Origin: Accumulibacter sp.
Lineage (GTDB): Bacteria; Pseudomonadota; Gammaproteobacteria; Burkholderiales; Rhodocyclaceae
Assembly (NCBI RefSeq): GCF_023806565.1
Contig: NZ_JAMTDV010000017.1
Coordinates: forward strand, 1 to 42,825
Length of the DNA: 42,825 nucleotides
Direction: 5' to 3'
Positions 17,700-25,993 of the stretch are shown here, piece after piece (position 1 is the first letter of the stretch; each line of letters begins with the position of its first letter). The notes beneath the pieces are model-generated. The model was not told the DNA's origin and made no database searches. It saw only the letters and a list, made by a program, of their open reading frames with translations. The position numbers and the translations under genes are program-made.

Positions 17700-18779
17700 T
17701 CATGTCGGATTCAGGGTGATTTTCTCGAGCAGGTCCGCCAGCCCTTCCGCGTTGCCCGAGAAAAGGTCGTACCACTGGAACCGGGCGAGTTTGTCCGGTA
17801 GATCGAGCTCGTCTATGCGAACCGGCACGATGAAGCGGGATCGCGCGCCGCGTTTTTCTTGGATCTGGATCGCCGTGTCTACTTCGCGTCTAAACACGCC
17901 TTCCCAGGACAACTCGGCGATCGCGGCTGCCGACAGGAACACCAGGAAGCAGTCGGACTCCTGCAGCGCAGATTCGATCGAGGCTTTCCACAATTCACCC
18001 GGGGTGAGGCTGCGTTGGTCGATCCATGGCGCAAACTCGTGCCTTTCGAGGGCACGATAGATCTCAGTGACGCGCGCCGAATCCTCGCGCACGTAGCTCA
18101 GAAAAATCCGCCGGCTGGTCAGCAGGTTGACGACGACTCCGACAACATCGGCGTCCGGCCTCTGCGGCTGGATCATCGACACGTGATCGCCCGGCACTAC
18201 GCGCTGGACCGATTCGGGAAACTGGTGAAATACGGAATCCCGGGTCACGGTCACGTCGTCGATCGCCGCGACCACTCGCAGCGCGAAGGGCGGCTCTTCC
18301 CACGCCGAGGCCAGTTCGTCCTGCAAGGCGTTCAGGAAAGAGCTACCGGTCGCCAGATCGCGATATTGTGGGCTCAGCATCCCAAATAGCCGGGCCGCCG
18401 GTACGCCACCGGTCGGCGTTCCGAGCAGCACGACGTGGCTCGTGCGTTTGCGTAGCCATTCGCTGTCCAGCAGGGCGCGCATCGCGACCAGCCCGCCTGC
18501 GCTGTGCGCCAGGATCGCGAAGCTGCTGTAGCGGTTGAGCGTGGATCTGCAATGAGTCACGAAAGCATCGGCGACTCTCCCCAAATCCGGACTTCGGGCC
18601 AGCCTGAAGCGCAGCCAGCGCGGCTTCCACTTCGCGACGTACTCGAAAGAGTGGATGTCCCATTCCTGCAGTTCGCGACGTACGGTCAGTTGCCGAGCAA
18701 GCGGCTGCCAAGCGGTCTCGCCGGCGATGCCGTGCACGAGAACCAGCGTGCGTTCGTGCCCCTCGTTCCGATATTCCAT
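17700..18779 (-). CDS. Alpha/beta hydrolase-TIR domain fusion protein
   Basis: Two domains are joined in 359 residues. Residues ~10-215 are an alpha/beta hydrolase: LVLVHGIAG (oxyanion hole, 12-20), nucleophile elbow AHSAGG with Ser93, LLGTPTGG at 118-125 and a probable catalytic histidine, His199, in PGDHVSMI. This resembles lipases of the PGAP1/GPI-lipase-like type. Residues ~223-345 are a TIR domain: RRIFLSYVREDS, APWIDQRSLTPGELWKASIESALQESDCFLVFLS and GVFRREVDTAI, where Glu299 aligns with the catalytic glutamate of NAD-cleaving TIR domains. There is no signal peptide, so it should be cytoplasmic. It has no partner gene. NAD depletion triggered or assisted by the hydrolase part, as in abortive-infection defence, is a hypothesis. 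No good Shine-Dalgarno is visible. Confidence 0.88.
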   Translation of the reverse strand: MEYRNEGHERTLVLVHGIAGETAWQPLARQLTVRRELQEWDIHSFEYVAKWKPRWLRFRLARSPDLGRVADAFVTHCRSTLNRYSSFAILAHSAGGLVAMRALLDSEWLRKRTSHVVLLGTPTGGVPAARLFGMLSPQYRDLATGSSFLNALQDELASAWEEPPFALRVVAAIDDVTVTRDSVFHQFPESVQRVVPGDHVSMIQPQRPDADVVGVVVNLLTSRRIFLSYVREDSARVTEIYRALERHEFAPWIDQRSLTPGELWKASIESALQESDCFLVFLSAAAIAELSWEGVFRREVDTAIQIQEKRGARSRFIVPVRIDELDLPDKLARFQWYDLFSGNAEGLADLLEKITLNPT

Positions 18780-18952
18780 ATCGTTCAGTGCCGGACCGGC
18801 GTGCGGAACGGACGAATGCTCCCGATCAGTTTTGATCCATCATACCAATTCCGAGAATCAAGACGGATGGGATCGAACCAGGAGGTCGGTAACTTTACCG
18901 TTCCGGCACATCAGCCTCAACGAGGTACTACGTTACCAGGGGGGCCCGCCAG

Positions 18953-19193
18953 GGTCTGGAGCGACTGTTACGCTCCTGCGCTCGACCCGCCTTTGAGCTG
19001 GAACGTCTGCGTGAAATCGACGCCGAACGCTTAGCCTATCAGCGTCAAGCGAGGCCCGGGCGGCAGCGTCGGCCTGACGCTCCCGTCGATCGAACTGCTC
19101 GATCGCCTGGCAGCGCGGATTCCGTCGCCTGACCGACATCGGCACCGTCACTGCGGACTACTGACGCTCGTGACACCCAGCGCGCCACTGCGG
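18953..19193 (+). pseudogene. IS91-type transposase fragment, frameshifted
   Basis: In one frame the DNA reads GLERLLRSCARPAFELERL and REIDAERLAYQR (to about 19045); one frame over it continues LTLPSIELLDRLAARIPSP and DRHRHRHCGLLTLVTPSAPLR (to 19193). Both halves match what I know of the C-terminal region of IS91-family transposases (typically ERLLRYCARPPFALERL, then LTPLELIDRLAALIPPPRRHRHRY and APNAPLR). The frameshift lies near 19045-19060 and the catalytic N-terminal part is missing, so it is dead. No terminal sequences of the element could be identified. It marks past mobile-element activity beside the hydrolase-TIR gene. Confidence 0.7.
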
Positions 19194-19513
19194 GGGCAGG
19201 TCCGGTTTCAGCGGAACAGCCGTCGGCAAGACTACGGAATTCTCGGTCACTTCACTGGCCGCTTCTGGCCGGCTGCAGACCGCCCTCTACCAGGATGCCA
19301 CACCAGGTTCCAATCTGGATCCAGAGACACTCCTCCACCGCAGATGAATTCCAACAGTCGGTCGCCACTGCTCGTTCTTCCCCTCCCGTTGGCGCGCACC
19401 AGCCGCCATTTCTCGCCGCGCTTTGCCGCAGGAGGGCATTCCCGGACACTTCCCTGTTGCCTTGGCTTGCCGTCGGTCTGCCCGAACCCGCGTGTTTCAC
19501 CGAGGCGGTTGGA
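19194..19513. other. Intergenic region after transposase remnant
   Basis: About 320 bases with no recognisable gene lie between the transposase fragment and the YbhB-like gene. Likewise 18780-18952, between the TIR gene and the fragment, holds no gene. Both may be decayed mobile-element DNA. I found no obvious direct or inverted repeats marking element ends. Confidence 0.35.
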
Positions 19514-20143
19514 CTACGCTCCGAGTGTCGGATTGAGCGTGTAGATCCCGGTCAGGCTTGCCTCGGCAAGAACGTGTCCCTGGATCGCGGCACGCACTTG
19601 CTGGCCGGTCGGTCGACCCTCTACGTTCAGGACGGGAACGTCGAGTGCGAACAGCGTGAACACGTAGCGGTGCATGATTTCGTCGTTCCATGGCGGACAC
19701 GGACCATCGTAACCGTAGTAGTCGCCGCGCATGTCGTTGTCGCCGGCGAACCAGCTGGTATAGTCGTTGATCCCCTGCCGCGCGCCGTGCGCGGCATGCG
19801 GGCCGGGTTTGCCGCGTGGCGTGACGTCGTCGCAAAACTCTCCCTCGCGAATCTCGCTGAGACTGGCGGGAAGATCGAACAGCAGCCAGTGAAAGAAATC
19901 GACGCGCGCCAACGATGCCGGTACCGTGCGCCCTTCCTGATTGACGTCGTCCCCGCGGCTGGGAACATCCGGGTCGTGGCAGATCAGGGCAAACGACCGC
20001 GTTTCGGCCGGAGCGCCGCTCCACGCGAGGTGCGGGTTGCGATTGCTGCCAAGACAGACATGGTGCGCGGGGTCGGGGATGCAGAACGCGAAGTCGCCGG
20101 GAATCCGCTGGCCATCCAGGAAACTGCTGCTGATCAATTTCAT
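19514..20143 (-). CDS. YbhB/YbcL family Raf kinase inhibitor-like protein
   Basis: This 209-residue protein belongs to the phosphatidylethanolamine-binding (PEBP) superfamily. NPHLAWSGAPAETRSFALICHDPDVP contains the conserved ligand-site DPD motif; FFHWLLFDLP, GINDYTSWF, YDGPCPPWNDEIMHRYVFTLFALD (the GPxPPxGxxHRY-like motif) and the C-terminal helix follow. No secretion signal is present. The physiological role of bacterial members is unsettled. The ATG at 20143 is preceded by AGGAGG within 10 bases, which fixes the start although the frame is open further upstream. It lies 19 bases after murJ on the same strand. Confidence 0.9.
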   Translation of the reverse strand: MKLISSSFLDGQRIPGDFAFCIPDPAHHVCLGSNRNPHLAWSGAPAETRSFALICHDPDVPSRGDDVNQEGRTVPASLARVDFFHWLLFDLPASLSEIREGEFCDDVTPRGKPGPHAAHGARQGINDYTSWFAGDNDMRGDYYGYDGPCPPWNDEIMHRYVFTLFALDVPVLNVEGRPTGQQVRAAIQGHVLAEASLTGIYTLNPTLGA

Positions 20144-20162
20144 CGTGAATCCTCCTGATTGA

Positions 20163-21701
20163 TTACTCGGCTGCGCTGCGCTTGAAGTCGCGCAGGCGAA
20201 AGCCTGCGATCCATAGTGTAGCGAAATAGGCGCCGACACCGAAGCAGACGAGGAAAGAAAGGCGCAGCAGCCGCTCACCGAGGTGCCAGCCGAGCCAGTC
20301 GGCCGCGTCGCCGCGCAGATACCAGAGGACGGCGCCCATGCTCAGCAGGGCAAATGCCAGCCTGAGGCAAAACCGCCACCAGCCGGGCTGCGGCGTGTAA
20401 ATGCCGCGTGCGCGCAGACCATGGTAGAGGAGGCCAGCGTTGAGACTGGCCGCCAGCCCGATCGACAGCGCCAGACCGGCATGCTGCAGCCAGCCGATCA
20501 GCGCGAGGTTCAGTATCTGCGTGACGAACAGAGTCAGCAAGGCGATCTTGACCGGCGTGCGGATGTTCTGCCGAGCATAGAATCCCGGTGCCAGTACCTT
20601 GACCAGGATCAGGCCGAGCAGCCCGACACCGTAGGCAACCAGTGCGTCGCGTGTCTTGAACACGTCGATGGCAGAGAACGCGCCATGGTGGAAGAGCGTG
20701 GTGATCAGCGGTACGGCAAGGATGCAAAGTGCCAGCGCTGCCGGCGCGGCAAGCAGAAAAGTCAGGCGCAAGCCCCAGTCCAGTAGCCGCGAATATTCTT
20801 CGGGTCGGTCGCTGGCGTGGCATTTGGCCAGCGACGGAAGGAGAACGGTGCCGAGGGCGGCGCCGAGCATGCCTGCGGGAAACTCCATCAGGCGATCAGC
20901 ATAATAGAGCCAGGACACGCTGCCGGTGTCGAGGAACGAGGCGAAGACGGTATTGAGCAGCAGGCTGAGCTGCGCCACGGAAACTCCCAGCACGGCCGGC
21001 GCCATCAGTCGGAAGATGCGGCGAACGCCCGGGTCACGCAGGTTGACGGAGAATCGAGGCAGCATGCCGATTCGTTTCAGGCTGGGAATCTGGAAGGCGA
21101 GCTGCAGCGCGCCGCCGAGAAAGACTGCCCAAGCGAGCGCCATGATCGGCGGGTCGAACCGCGGTGCGGCGAAAAGCGCCATGAAGATCAACGATACGTT
21201 GAGCAGGACGGGAGTGAACGCGGGTACGGCGAAGCGGCTCCAGGTGTTGAGAACGCCACCCGCCAGTGCGACCAGCGACATGAAGAGAATGTAGGGAAAG
21301 GTGATGCGTGTCAGTTGGACGGTCAGCGCGAATTTTTCCGGCTCGTCTACAAAGCCTGGTGCCGAGACGTACACGAGCAGCGGCGCGGCGACCATTCCCA
21401 GCACCGTCACCGCCAGCACGACGAGAAACAGAAGACTCACGACGTGGTCTACGAGCTGCCGGGTTTCCTCGGCCGGGCGCTGGTTCTTGTATTGCCCAAG
21501 CACCGGCACGAAGGCCTGCGAGAAAGCACCTTCGGCGAAAAGGCGGCGCAGCAGGTTGGGCAGCTTGAAAGCGACAAAGAACGCATCGGTCAGCACCCCG
21601 GCACCGAAGGCGCGGGCGATGACGAAGTCGCGGACGAAACCGAGGATGCGCGACAGCAGCGTCATGCTGCTGACGGTGGCGAGAGTTCTGAGCAGGTTCA
21701 T
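20163..21701 (-). CDS. murJ: Lipid II flippase MurJ
   Basis: MurJ (MviN) moves the peptidoglycan precursor lipid II across the inner membrane. The 512-residue protein opens with [25 protein letters not shown], the family N-terminus, and has about 14 hydrophobic helices. [20 protein letters not shown], and later [18 protein letters not shown], are conserved MurJ stretches, and [26 protein letters not shown] is the typical late segment. An in-frame ATG 14 codons upstream (21743) is possible, but the family begins at the chosen one; no strong Shine-Dalgarno separates them. It is followed closely by the YbhB-like gene. Confidence 0.95.
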   Translation of the reverse strand: MNLLRTLATVSSMTLLSRILGFVRDFVIARAFGAGVLTDAFFVAFKLPNLLRRLFAEGAFSQAFVPVLGQYKNQRPAEETRQLVDHVVSLLFLVVLAVTVLGMVAAPLLVYVSAPGFVDEPEKFALTVQLTRITFPYILFMSLVALAGGVLNTWSRFAVPAFTPVLLNVSLIFMALFAAPRFDPPIMALAWAVFLGGALQLAFQIPSLKRIGMLPRFSVNLRDPGVRRIFRLMAPAVLGVSVAQLSLLLNTVFASFLDTGSVSWLYYADRLMEFPAGMLGAALGTVLLPSLAKCHASDRPEEYSRLLDWGLRLTFLLAAPAALALCILAVPLITTLFHHGAFSAIDVFKTRDALVAYGVGLLGLILVKVLAPGFYARQNIRTPVKIALLTLFVTQILNLALIGWLQHAGLALSIGLAASLNAGLLYHGLRARGIYTPQPGWWRFCLRLAFALLSMGAVLWYLRGDAADWLGWHLGERLLRLSFLVCFGVGAYFATLWIAGFRLRDFKRSAAE

Positions 21702-21852
21702 TGCTGATCCGGGCGAGCGCCTGCGCGGCACAAAGTCCGACATCTTAGCCGCTGCAGGTCTGTTGGCAAAACGCCGCTCGCGCCTTCCCGGGATGAACGC
21801 GCCTTCCGCTTACGGAATCGGCTCCGACGAGAGGCCCGATCGCTCGTGCGCG

Positions 21853-23034
21853 TCAGCGCCTTTTCCGCGCCTCCTCGGCCTGTGCTTCGTAGCCGCTGAG
21901 CTCCATGAAGCCGACCCCGTCGTGCGAGCCGCTGACCTTGACCGCTCCCTCCCAGTAGACATTGAGTGTCGTCGTGCGGGCGTCGAACTGGCTCTCGCGG
22001 ATCACGGGATCGACTTGCAGCTGCAATCCCTTGCCAGGCACCGAGATCGTCCAGTTGACGGGATAGGCGATCGCCGGCGCCGGACTCTTCCAGCTGCCGC
22101 GGGCGTTCATTGCAAAATCCGTCGCGCCGAGTGCCACGACCTCTCCGTTCTTGGCGTAGGTCCCCATGCGCAGGACGGAGCTTCCCCGACGATCGGAGAG
22201 ATCGAAGATCATGAGGTCGGCGCCGTCCGCGAGCTGCAGTGCAAACCAGTTCCAGCGCAGCTTTGCCGCCTCGAAATCACCCCACTGATGGTCGAACCAG
22301 ACCTCACCATGCACCGGCTTGGTGGTACCGCCGATGGTCAGGGAGCCGTTTGCCGTCATGCGCGGGCGCGAAGTGTAGTAGCTCATGCCGGCAGCACCAA
22401 AATCCAGCAGACCGGCGATCGGGGTATTCGGTACCTGGTGCAGGACCGGACTGTGGCTGTCGGCAAGCTGCAAATCGAGCGCAAAATCCTTGCCGCTCAT
22501 CCTTGCCCGGTGTTGTGCGCCTTCGCCGCTCAGCTGCCAGCCGCCGAAGGTGAGATTGAAGCCGTCGCGACGCCCATCCGAAGGGTTGCCGGCAGTGCGT
22601 GCTTGCTCGGTGTAGAGCTTTTCGGTCTGATGGTCGAGGAGAGAACCCTGGAATACGGCATGGAGCAGCGTCCCACCACGCAGGAACGACGCGACGTGGA
22701 ACGAGTAGCGCTCGCCGGAGTCGGTCTGCAGATGGCCGCTGTAGTACCACCATTCCGTGAGCTTGTCGTGCGCGGCATCGTCGGCGGGAAGGCGCACCGG
22801 CGGCATCGTCGCGCTCGACGGCATGTTCGGCAGCTCGCTCACACGTGTGGCGGCTGATGGCGTGGGCGCCTGGTCGGATCGGAGGAAGACCACCCAGCCG
22901 ATCACCAATGTCAGCAGTAGCCACCCGGTGATTACCAGCCAGCGATAGCGTCTGAACCAGCGCGACGAGCCGGGTCGGGCCTTGCCGCGGCGGTGGTGCC
23001 GCCCTTGGTAGGTACCAGCGATGCCAGTGTTCAT
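21853..23034 (-). CDS. CrtC/AttH-like (lipocalin-like hydrolase family) membrane-anchored protein
   Basis: This 393-residue protein has an N-terminal membrane anchor (WLVITGWLLLTLVIGWVVFL, around residues 28-47) and a large periplasmic domain. That domain carries the signature of the AttH / carotenoid 1,2-hydratase (CrtC) fold: KLTEWWYYSGHLQTDSGERYSFH, VWFDHQWGDFEAAKLRWNWFALQLADG, then LMIFDLSDRRG and YPVNWTISVPGKGLQLQVDP. True CrtC acts on carotenoids, but no carotenoid genes are here, so another hydrophobic substrate or a binding role is likely. An ATG 26 codons upstream (23112) is in frame; I choose 23034 because AAGGA precedes it. Minus-strand neighbours are an acyl carrier protein upstream and murJ downstream. 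Confidence 0.8.
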   Translation of the reverse strand: MNTGIAGTYQGRHHRRGKARPGSSRWFRRYRWLVITGWLLLTLVIGWVVFLRSDQAPTPSAATRVSELPNMPSSATMPPVRLPADDAAHDKLTEWWYYSGHLQTDSGERYSFHVASFLRGGTLLHAVFQGSLLDHQTEKLYTEQARTAGNPSDGRRDGFNLTFGGWQLSGEGAQHRARMSGKDFALDLQLADSHSPVLHQVPNTPIAGLLDFGAAGMSYYTSRPRMTANGSLTIGGTTKPVHGEVWFDHQWGDFEAAKLRWNWFALQLADGADLMIFDLSDRRGSSVLRMGTYAKNGEVVALGATDFAMNARGSWKSPAPAIAYPVNWTISVPGKGLQLQVDPVIRESQFDARTTTLNVYWEGAVKVSGSHDGVGFMELSGYEAQAEEARKRR

Positions 23035-23149
23035 GCGAAGGATTCCTTTGCCTGGGATGGGCGACGATGGATCTGGCTGAATCCGGCGGCGACCGGGCGG
23101 TGCCCTTTCCAAGTCGTCGACGCGAAAAATGCGATGCGGTCCATGGTGC

Positions 23150-23401
23150 TCAGGCGGCCCGCTTGCCTTGTACGAAATCGATCAGGCTTGCCAGCGAAGC
23201 GAAGATCGATCCCCCGAATTCGTCGTCCTTGAAAATAAAGTCGAAGCGCTCCTCCAGCCCGGAGATCACGGCAATCACCGCCATCGAATCAAGCTCCGGG
23301 ATTGCTCCGAGCAAGGGCGTGTCCAGGGCAAGAGTACTCGCGCGGCCTTTCAGATTCAGCACCTCGTCGAGAACTGCGATTACCTCGGCCTTGATATCCA
23401 T
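23150..23401 (-). CDS. Acyl carrier protein
   Basis: This 83-residue protein is a stand-alone acyl carrier protein. The phosphopantetheine attachment serine is Ser39 in GAIPELDSMAV, within the four-helix layout (VIAVLDEVLNLKG, LDSMAVIAVISGLEERFDF, FASLASLIDFVQGK). The variant DSMAV motif and the IPELDS approach resemble the carriers found in exosortase-associated polysaccharide loci rather than AcpP of fatty acid synthesis; this is from memory and unverified. GGAG 4 bases before the ATG supports the start. No synthase, ligase or transferase that would load it is adjacent, so it is an orphan here. Confidence 0.85.
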   Translation of the reverse strand: MDIKAEVIAVLDEVLNLKGRASTLALDTPLLGAIPELDSMAVIAVISGLEERFDFIFKDDEFGGSIFASLASLIDFVQGKRAA

Positions 23402-23767
23402 GTCACTCCGATCGGTCAGCTTGCACCCTGTGCCGCGCGTCGGCGAGGCGCTGGTCAATGCATTTTTTTCATTATAACGGGCCGCTACGCCATCTTCCGT
23501 GCAATGGATCACGCCTTGGATGTCATTGTCGATGTCGGCGAATGGAGTGATGGCTCCGATCGGTACGCGGTACGGCAACTGTCGTTGCCACGCAGAGCGG
23601 CAGTGGTGCGCTGGCGAGCGGCGCGAGGACGAAGCACAGCCTGCGGCATTGCCGATTGACCATAGCTGGTGGCCTCCCGGAGAATAGGCAGGATGCCGTT
23701 CGAACGACCGTCCATTTGGCACGCATGCAGCCGGATGGACCGCTCGTGGAGGGAAAGCGCAAGCGAA
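23402..23767. other. Divergent intergenic region
   Basis: The 366 bases between the acyl carrier protein gene (minus) and the hemolysin III-type gene (plus) contain no gene I can support. On the minus strand a perfect TATAAT (complement of 23471-23476) beside an A-rich run could be the -10 element of the acyl carrier promoter, about 70 bases before its ATG; no good -35 is spaced to it. Confidence 0.35.
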
Positions 23768-24385
23768 ATGTATTACGGCGAAAGGTTCAACGCCTGGACT
23801 CACCTGGTCGGGGCCATGCTCGCGCTCGCCGGTGCCATCGTTCTCGTGGTGCTCGCGACACAGGGGGGTGATCCGTGGAAGATCGTCAGCGTGTCGATCT
23901 ACGGCGCGACGCTGGTGATGCTCTACAGTTTTTCAGCGCTGTACCATAGCGTCCGCGGACCGGCCAAGAACATCCTGCGCAAGCTGGACCACCAGAGCAT
24001 CTACCTGCTGATTGCAGGAAGTTACACACCATTCTGTCTGGTCACTCTGCGCGGCGCCTGGGGCTGGTCCCTGTTTGCCGTGGTCTGGGGACTGGCGCTG
24101 GTCGGTGGCCTGCAGGAAATCCGGCCGCGCAGCGACGCGCGCGTCCTCTCGATGGTGATCTACCTCGTCATGGGCTGGGCCGTTCTGGCGGCTCTCGTCC
24201 CCTTGCTGAAGGCGCTGGGAACGGCGGGTTTCCTCTGGGTCGCCGCAGGTGGCGTGCTCTATACCGTCGGGATTGCGTTCTACGCGCTCGACACCCGGCT
24301 CAGGCACGCACACGGCGTCTGGCATCTGTTCGTGATGGCCGGGAGCATCGCACATTACTTCGCCATTCTGTATTACGTGCTATGA
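23768..24385 (+). CDS. Hemolysin III family (TrhA/YqfA-like) membrane protein
   Basis: This 205-residue protein has seven membrane helices and the PAQR/hemolysin III residues: NAWTHLVGAMLALAGA near the start, YSFSALYHSV, RKLDHQSIYLLIAGSYTPF (the Asp-His metal-site region) and, at the end, HGVWHLFVMAGSIAHYFAIL with two of the zinc-binding histidines. Bacterial members are linked to membrane fluidity and unsaturated fatty acid homeostasis rather than to true haemolysis. I start it at the ATG at 23768 (MYYGERFNAWTH), the family N-terminus; GGAGGG lies 14 bases upstream, somewhat far. It is convergent with the carbonic anhydrase gene. Confidence 0.9.
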   Translation: MYYGERFNAWTHLVGAMLALAGAIVLVVLATQGGDPWKIVSVSIYGATLVMLYSFSALYHSVRGPAKNILRKLDHQSIYLLIAGSYTPFCLVTLRGAWGWSLFAVVWGLALVGGLQEIRPRSDARVLSMVIYLVMGWAVLAALVPLLKALGTAGFLWVAAGGVLYTVGIAFYALDTRLRHAHGVWHLFVMAGSIAHYFAILYYVL

Positions 24386-24418
24386 GCGAAACTTGCAGCC
24401 TGCGCGCGACCGGCCGAC

Positions 24419-25789
24419 TCAGCGCGACTCCTTGATCATGCGCCCAAAGGTCGGCTGCAGCGGACGGGCGTTGTGACGGTACAGGCGGGCGAAAATGCCT
24501 ACTTGTTCGGAAGAGAGCTGCTGTGGCTGCTTGAGCACCAGCCAGAGTACGCCCTCGGAGCAGGGTGGGGTGGTCAGCGACCCCATGTAGGTATAGTAGC
24601 CTCGCTCATCCGGCAGCAGGCGGGATGGATCGATGGCGAGATCCGGTGGCGTCACGTATTCGTTCTTCTCAAGCGGCAGATTGTTCCAGACGGTCTGGAT
24701 CAACGGATTCTCGCTTCCCTTTTCGAGCAGGACGGCAACGACCGCAAGCTTGCCGTCGTCCGATTTGTGCACCAGGTGCGTCACCATGTCGAAGGACTTG
24801 CCGTTCACCCGCTCCTCGGAGGGGCGGTGAAAGTGGAACTGAATCAGATCGTAGGTCTTGCCGAGCAGGCGGATGCTGCTGCCGTCCAGTTCGACCTGTA
24901 TGGTGTGGCCGTTGTCGATGACGCGAAACTGGGAGGGCCGATAGAAGAACTGGATCGGTTCGAGGTCGACGCGGAAACCGTCACGAATGTCGATCGGAGA
25001 TTGCCTCTTGCCAATGCCGCAGATTGCGTACTCGGGTTTCAGCGTACCCCAGTTCTCCGGTCCGCCCTCGCCGTCGTAGGCCCAGTGGATCGCCACGTGT
25101 TCGGATGAACCGGCGTTATGCACTGCATGCCCTCGCACCGGGTGCGGGGGGGGCGCTGCTGCGCTCGGCGGAGAGCGGACTGGCTGGTGCGCCGCGGGTT
25201 TCGTTGGCGCTGCCGCTGCGACAGCCGGCTCGACCTTTTCGCTGCCTGGCGCTGCCAGGTTGGCTCGTTTGACGTCCCGCTGGATCAACGCTTCGTTGGC
25301 CTTGCGCAGTTCACCGGCCGCTTCGTTCACCTTGTCGGCAGTCCGGCTGGCGGCTGCCGCCGCTTCGGGACCCGGCTTCGGTCGGCAGACCTCGCGCAGC
25401 AGCTTGTCGTCGAGCATTCCCGAACGCACCGGTACTTCGATCTGCAGTTTGATCTCCTCCTCCCGGAGCAGTTCTCCCTCGTCCTTGAAGTAGCTGCGTT
25501 TCAGCGTGCTGTAGCTGCGCGACGCGCAGTCGTAGCGATTGACCGCCTGCACGATGCGGTAGGACATCGACGTTTTCGGATCGACGATCGGTTTTTCGAG
25601 AATGATTCGCCCTTGCGCCACGGTCTTGCCGTTCTCGTCCTTCCTGATGCTGGTGCGGTCGATCTCGACGCGTTTGCCTGGTTCCGCAGAGATGACCTGC
25701 CAACCCGCCGACGCCGTCGCCGGCATGACGATCACAAGACAGGTGGCGAGAAGCTTGTGCGCTGGGCGGTGCATGGACATTCCCGTCAT
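24419..25789 (-). CDS. Alpha-type carbonic anhydrase with N-terminal surface-adhesin-E-like domain
   Basis: The protein (456 residues) has a signal peptide (to about SASAG, residue 25). An N-terminal domain follows with GWQVISAEPGKRVEIDRTSI and YDCASRSYSTLKRSYF, similar to small surface-adhesin E-type domains. A linker rich in Ala and Pro leads to an alpha carbonic anhydrase domain (~230-456). Zinc histidines are visible in IQFHFHRPSEE and VTHLVHK; the proton-shuttle histidine position is kept in DNGHTIQVEL and the threonine in GSLTTPPCSEGVLW. The glutamate that usually orients the third histidine (E-x-H) is valine here, which may tune activity. It would interconvert CO2 and bicarbonate in the periplasm. 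ATGs at 25789 and 25780 are both possible starts. Confidence 0.88.
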   Translation of the reverse strand: MTGMSMHRPAHKLLATCLVIVMPATASAGWQVISAEPGKRVEIDRTSIRKDENGKTVAQGRIILEKPIVDPKTSMSYRIVQAVNRYDCASRSYSTLKRSYFKDEGELLREEEIKLQIEVPVRSGMLDDKLLREVCRPKPGPEAAAAASRTADKVNEAAGELRKANEALIQRDVKRANLAAPGSEKVEPAVAAAAPTKPAAHQPVRSPPSAAAPPPHPVRGHAVHNAGSSEHVAIHWAYDGEGGPENWGTLKPEYAICGIGKRQSPIDIRDGFRVDLEPIQFFYRPSQFRVIDNGHTIQVELDGSSIRLLGKTYDLIQFHFHRPSEERVNGKSFDMVTHLVHKSDDGKLAVVAVLLEKGSENPLIQTVWNNLPLEKNEYVTPPDLAIDPSRLLPDERGYYTYMGSLTTPPCSEGVLWLVLKQPQQLSSEQVGIFARLYRHNARPLQPTFGRMIKESR

Positions 25790-25945
25790 TAGTTTGCTAC
25801 ATCTTTCGTTCACGGGAAGTCGTCGGCAAACTTTAACCGAGGAGTTGCGAAATCCGGAGGCAGGGAAGCGGCGCGAAATCCAGACCGGGCTCGTCGCGGG
25901 CGGCCGAAGGCCGCAACGGTGGTCATCGGCTGCGGGCAAAGGGCG

Positions 25946-25977
25946 AAAAAAAACCCTGGCGTGCAGCCAGGGTTTTT
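25946..25977 (-). terminator. Intrinsic terminator of the DUF485-actP operon
   Basis: On the minus strand, AAAAACCCTGGC, a 5-base loop and GCCAGGGTTTTT form a 12-bp stem that runs into eight consecutive T residues (complement of 25946-25953). It lies 17 bases after the actP stop and is the clearest terminator in the window. Confidence 0.9.
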
Positions 25978-25993
25978 CCCGGAAAGGAAGGTC

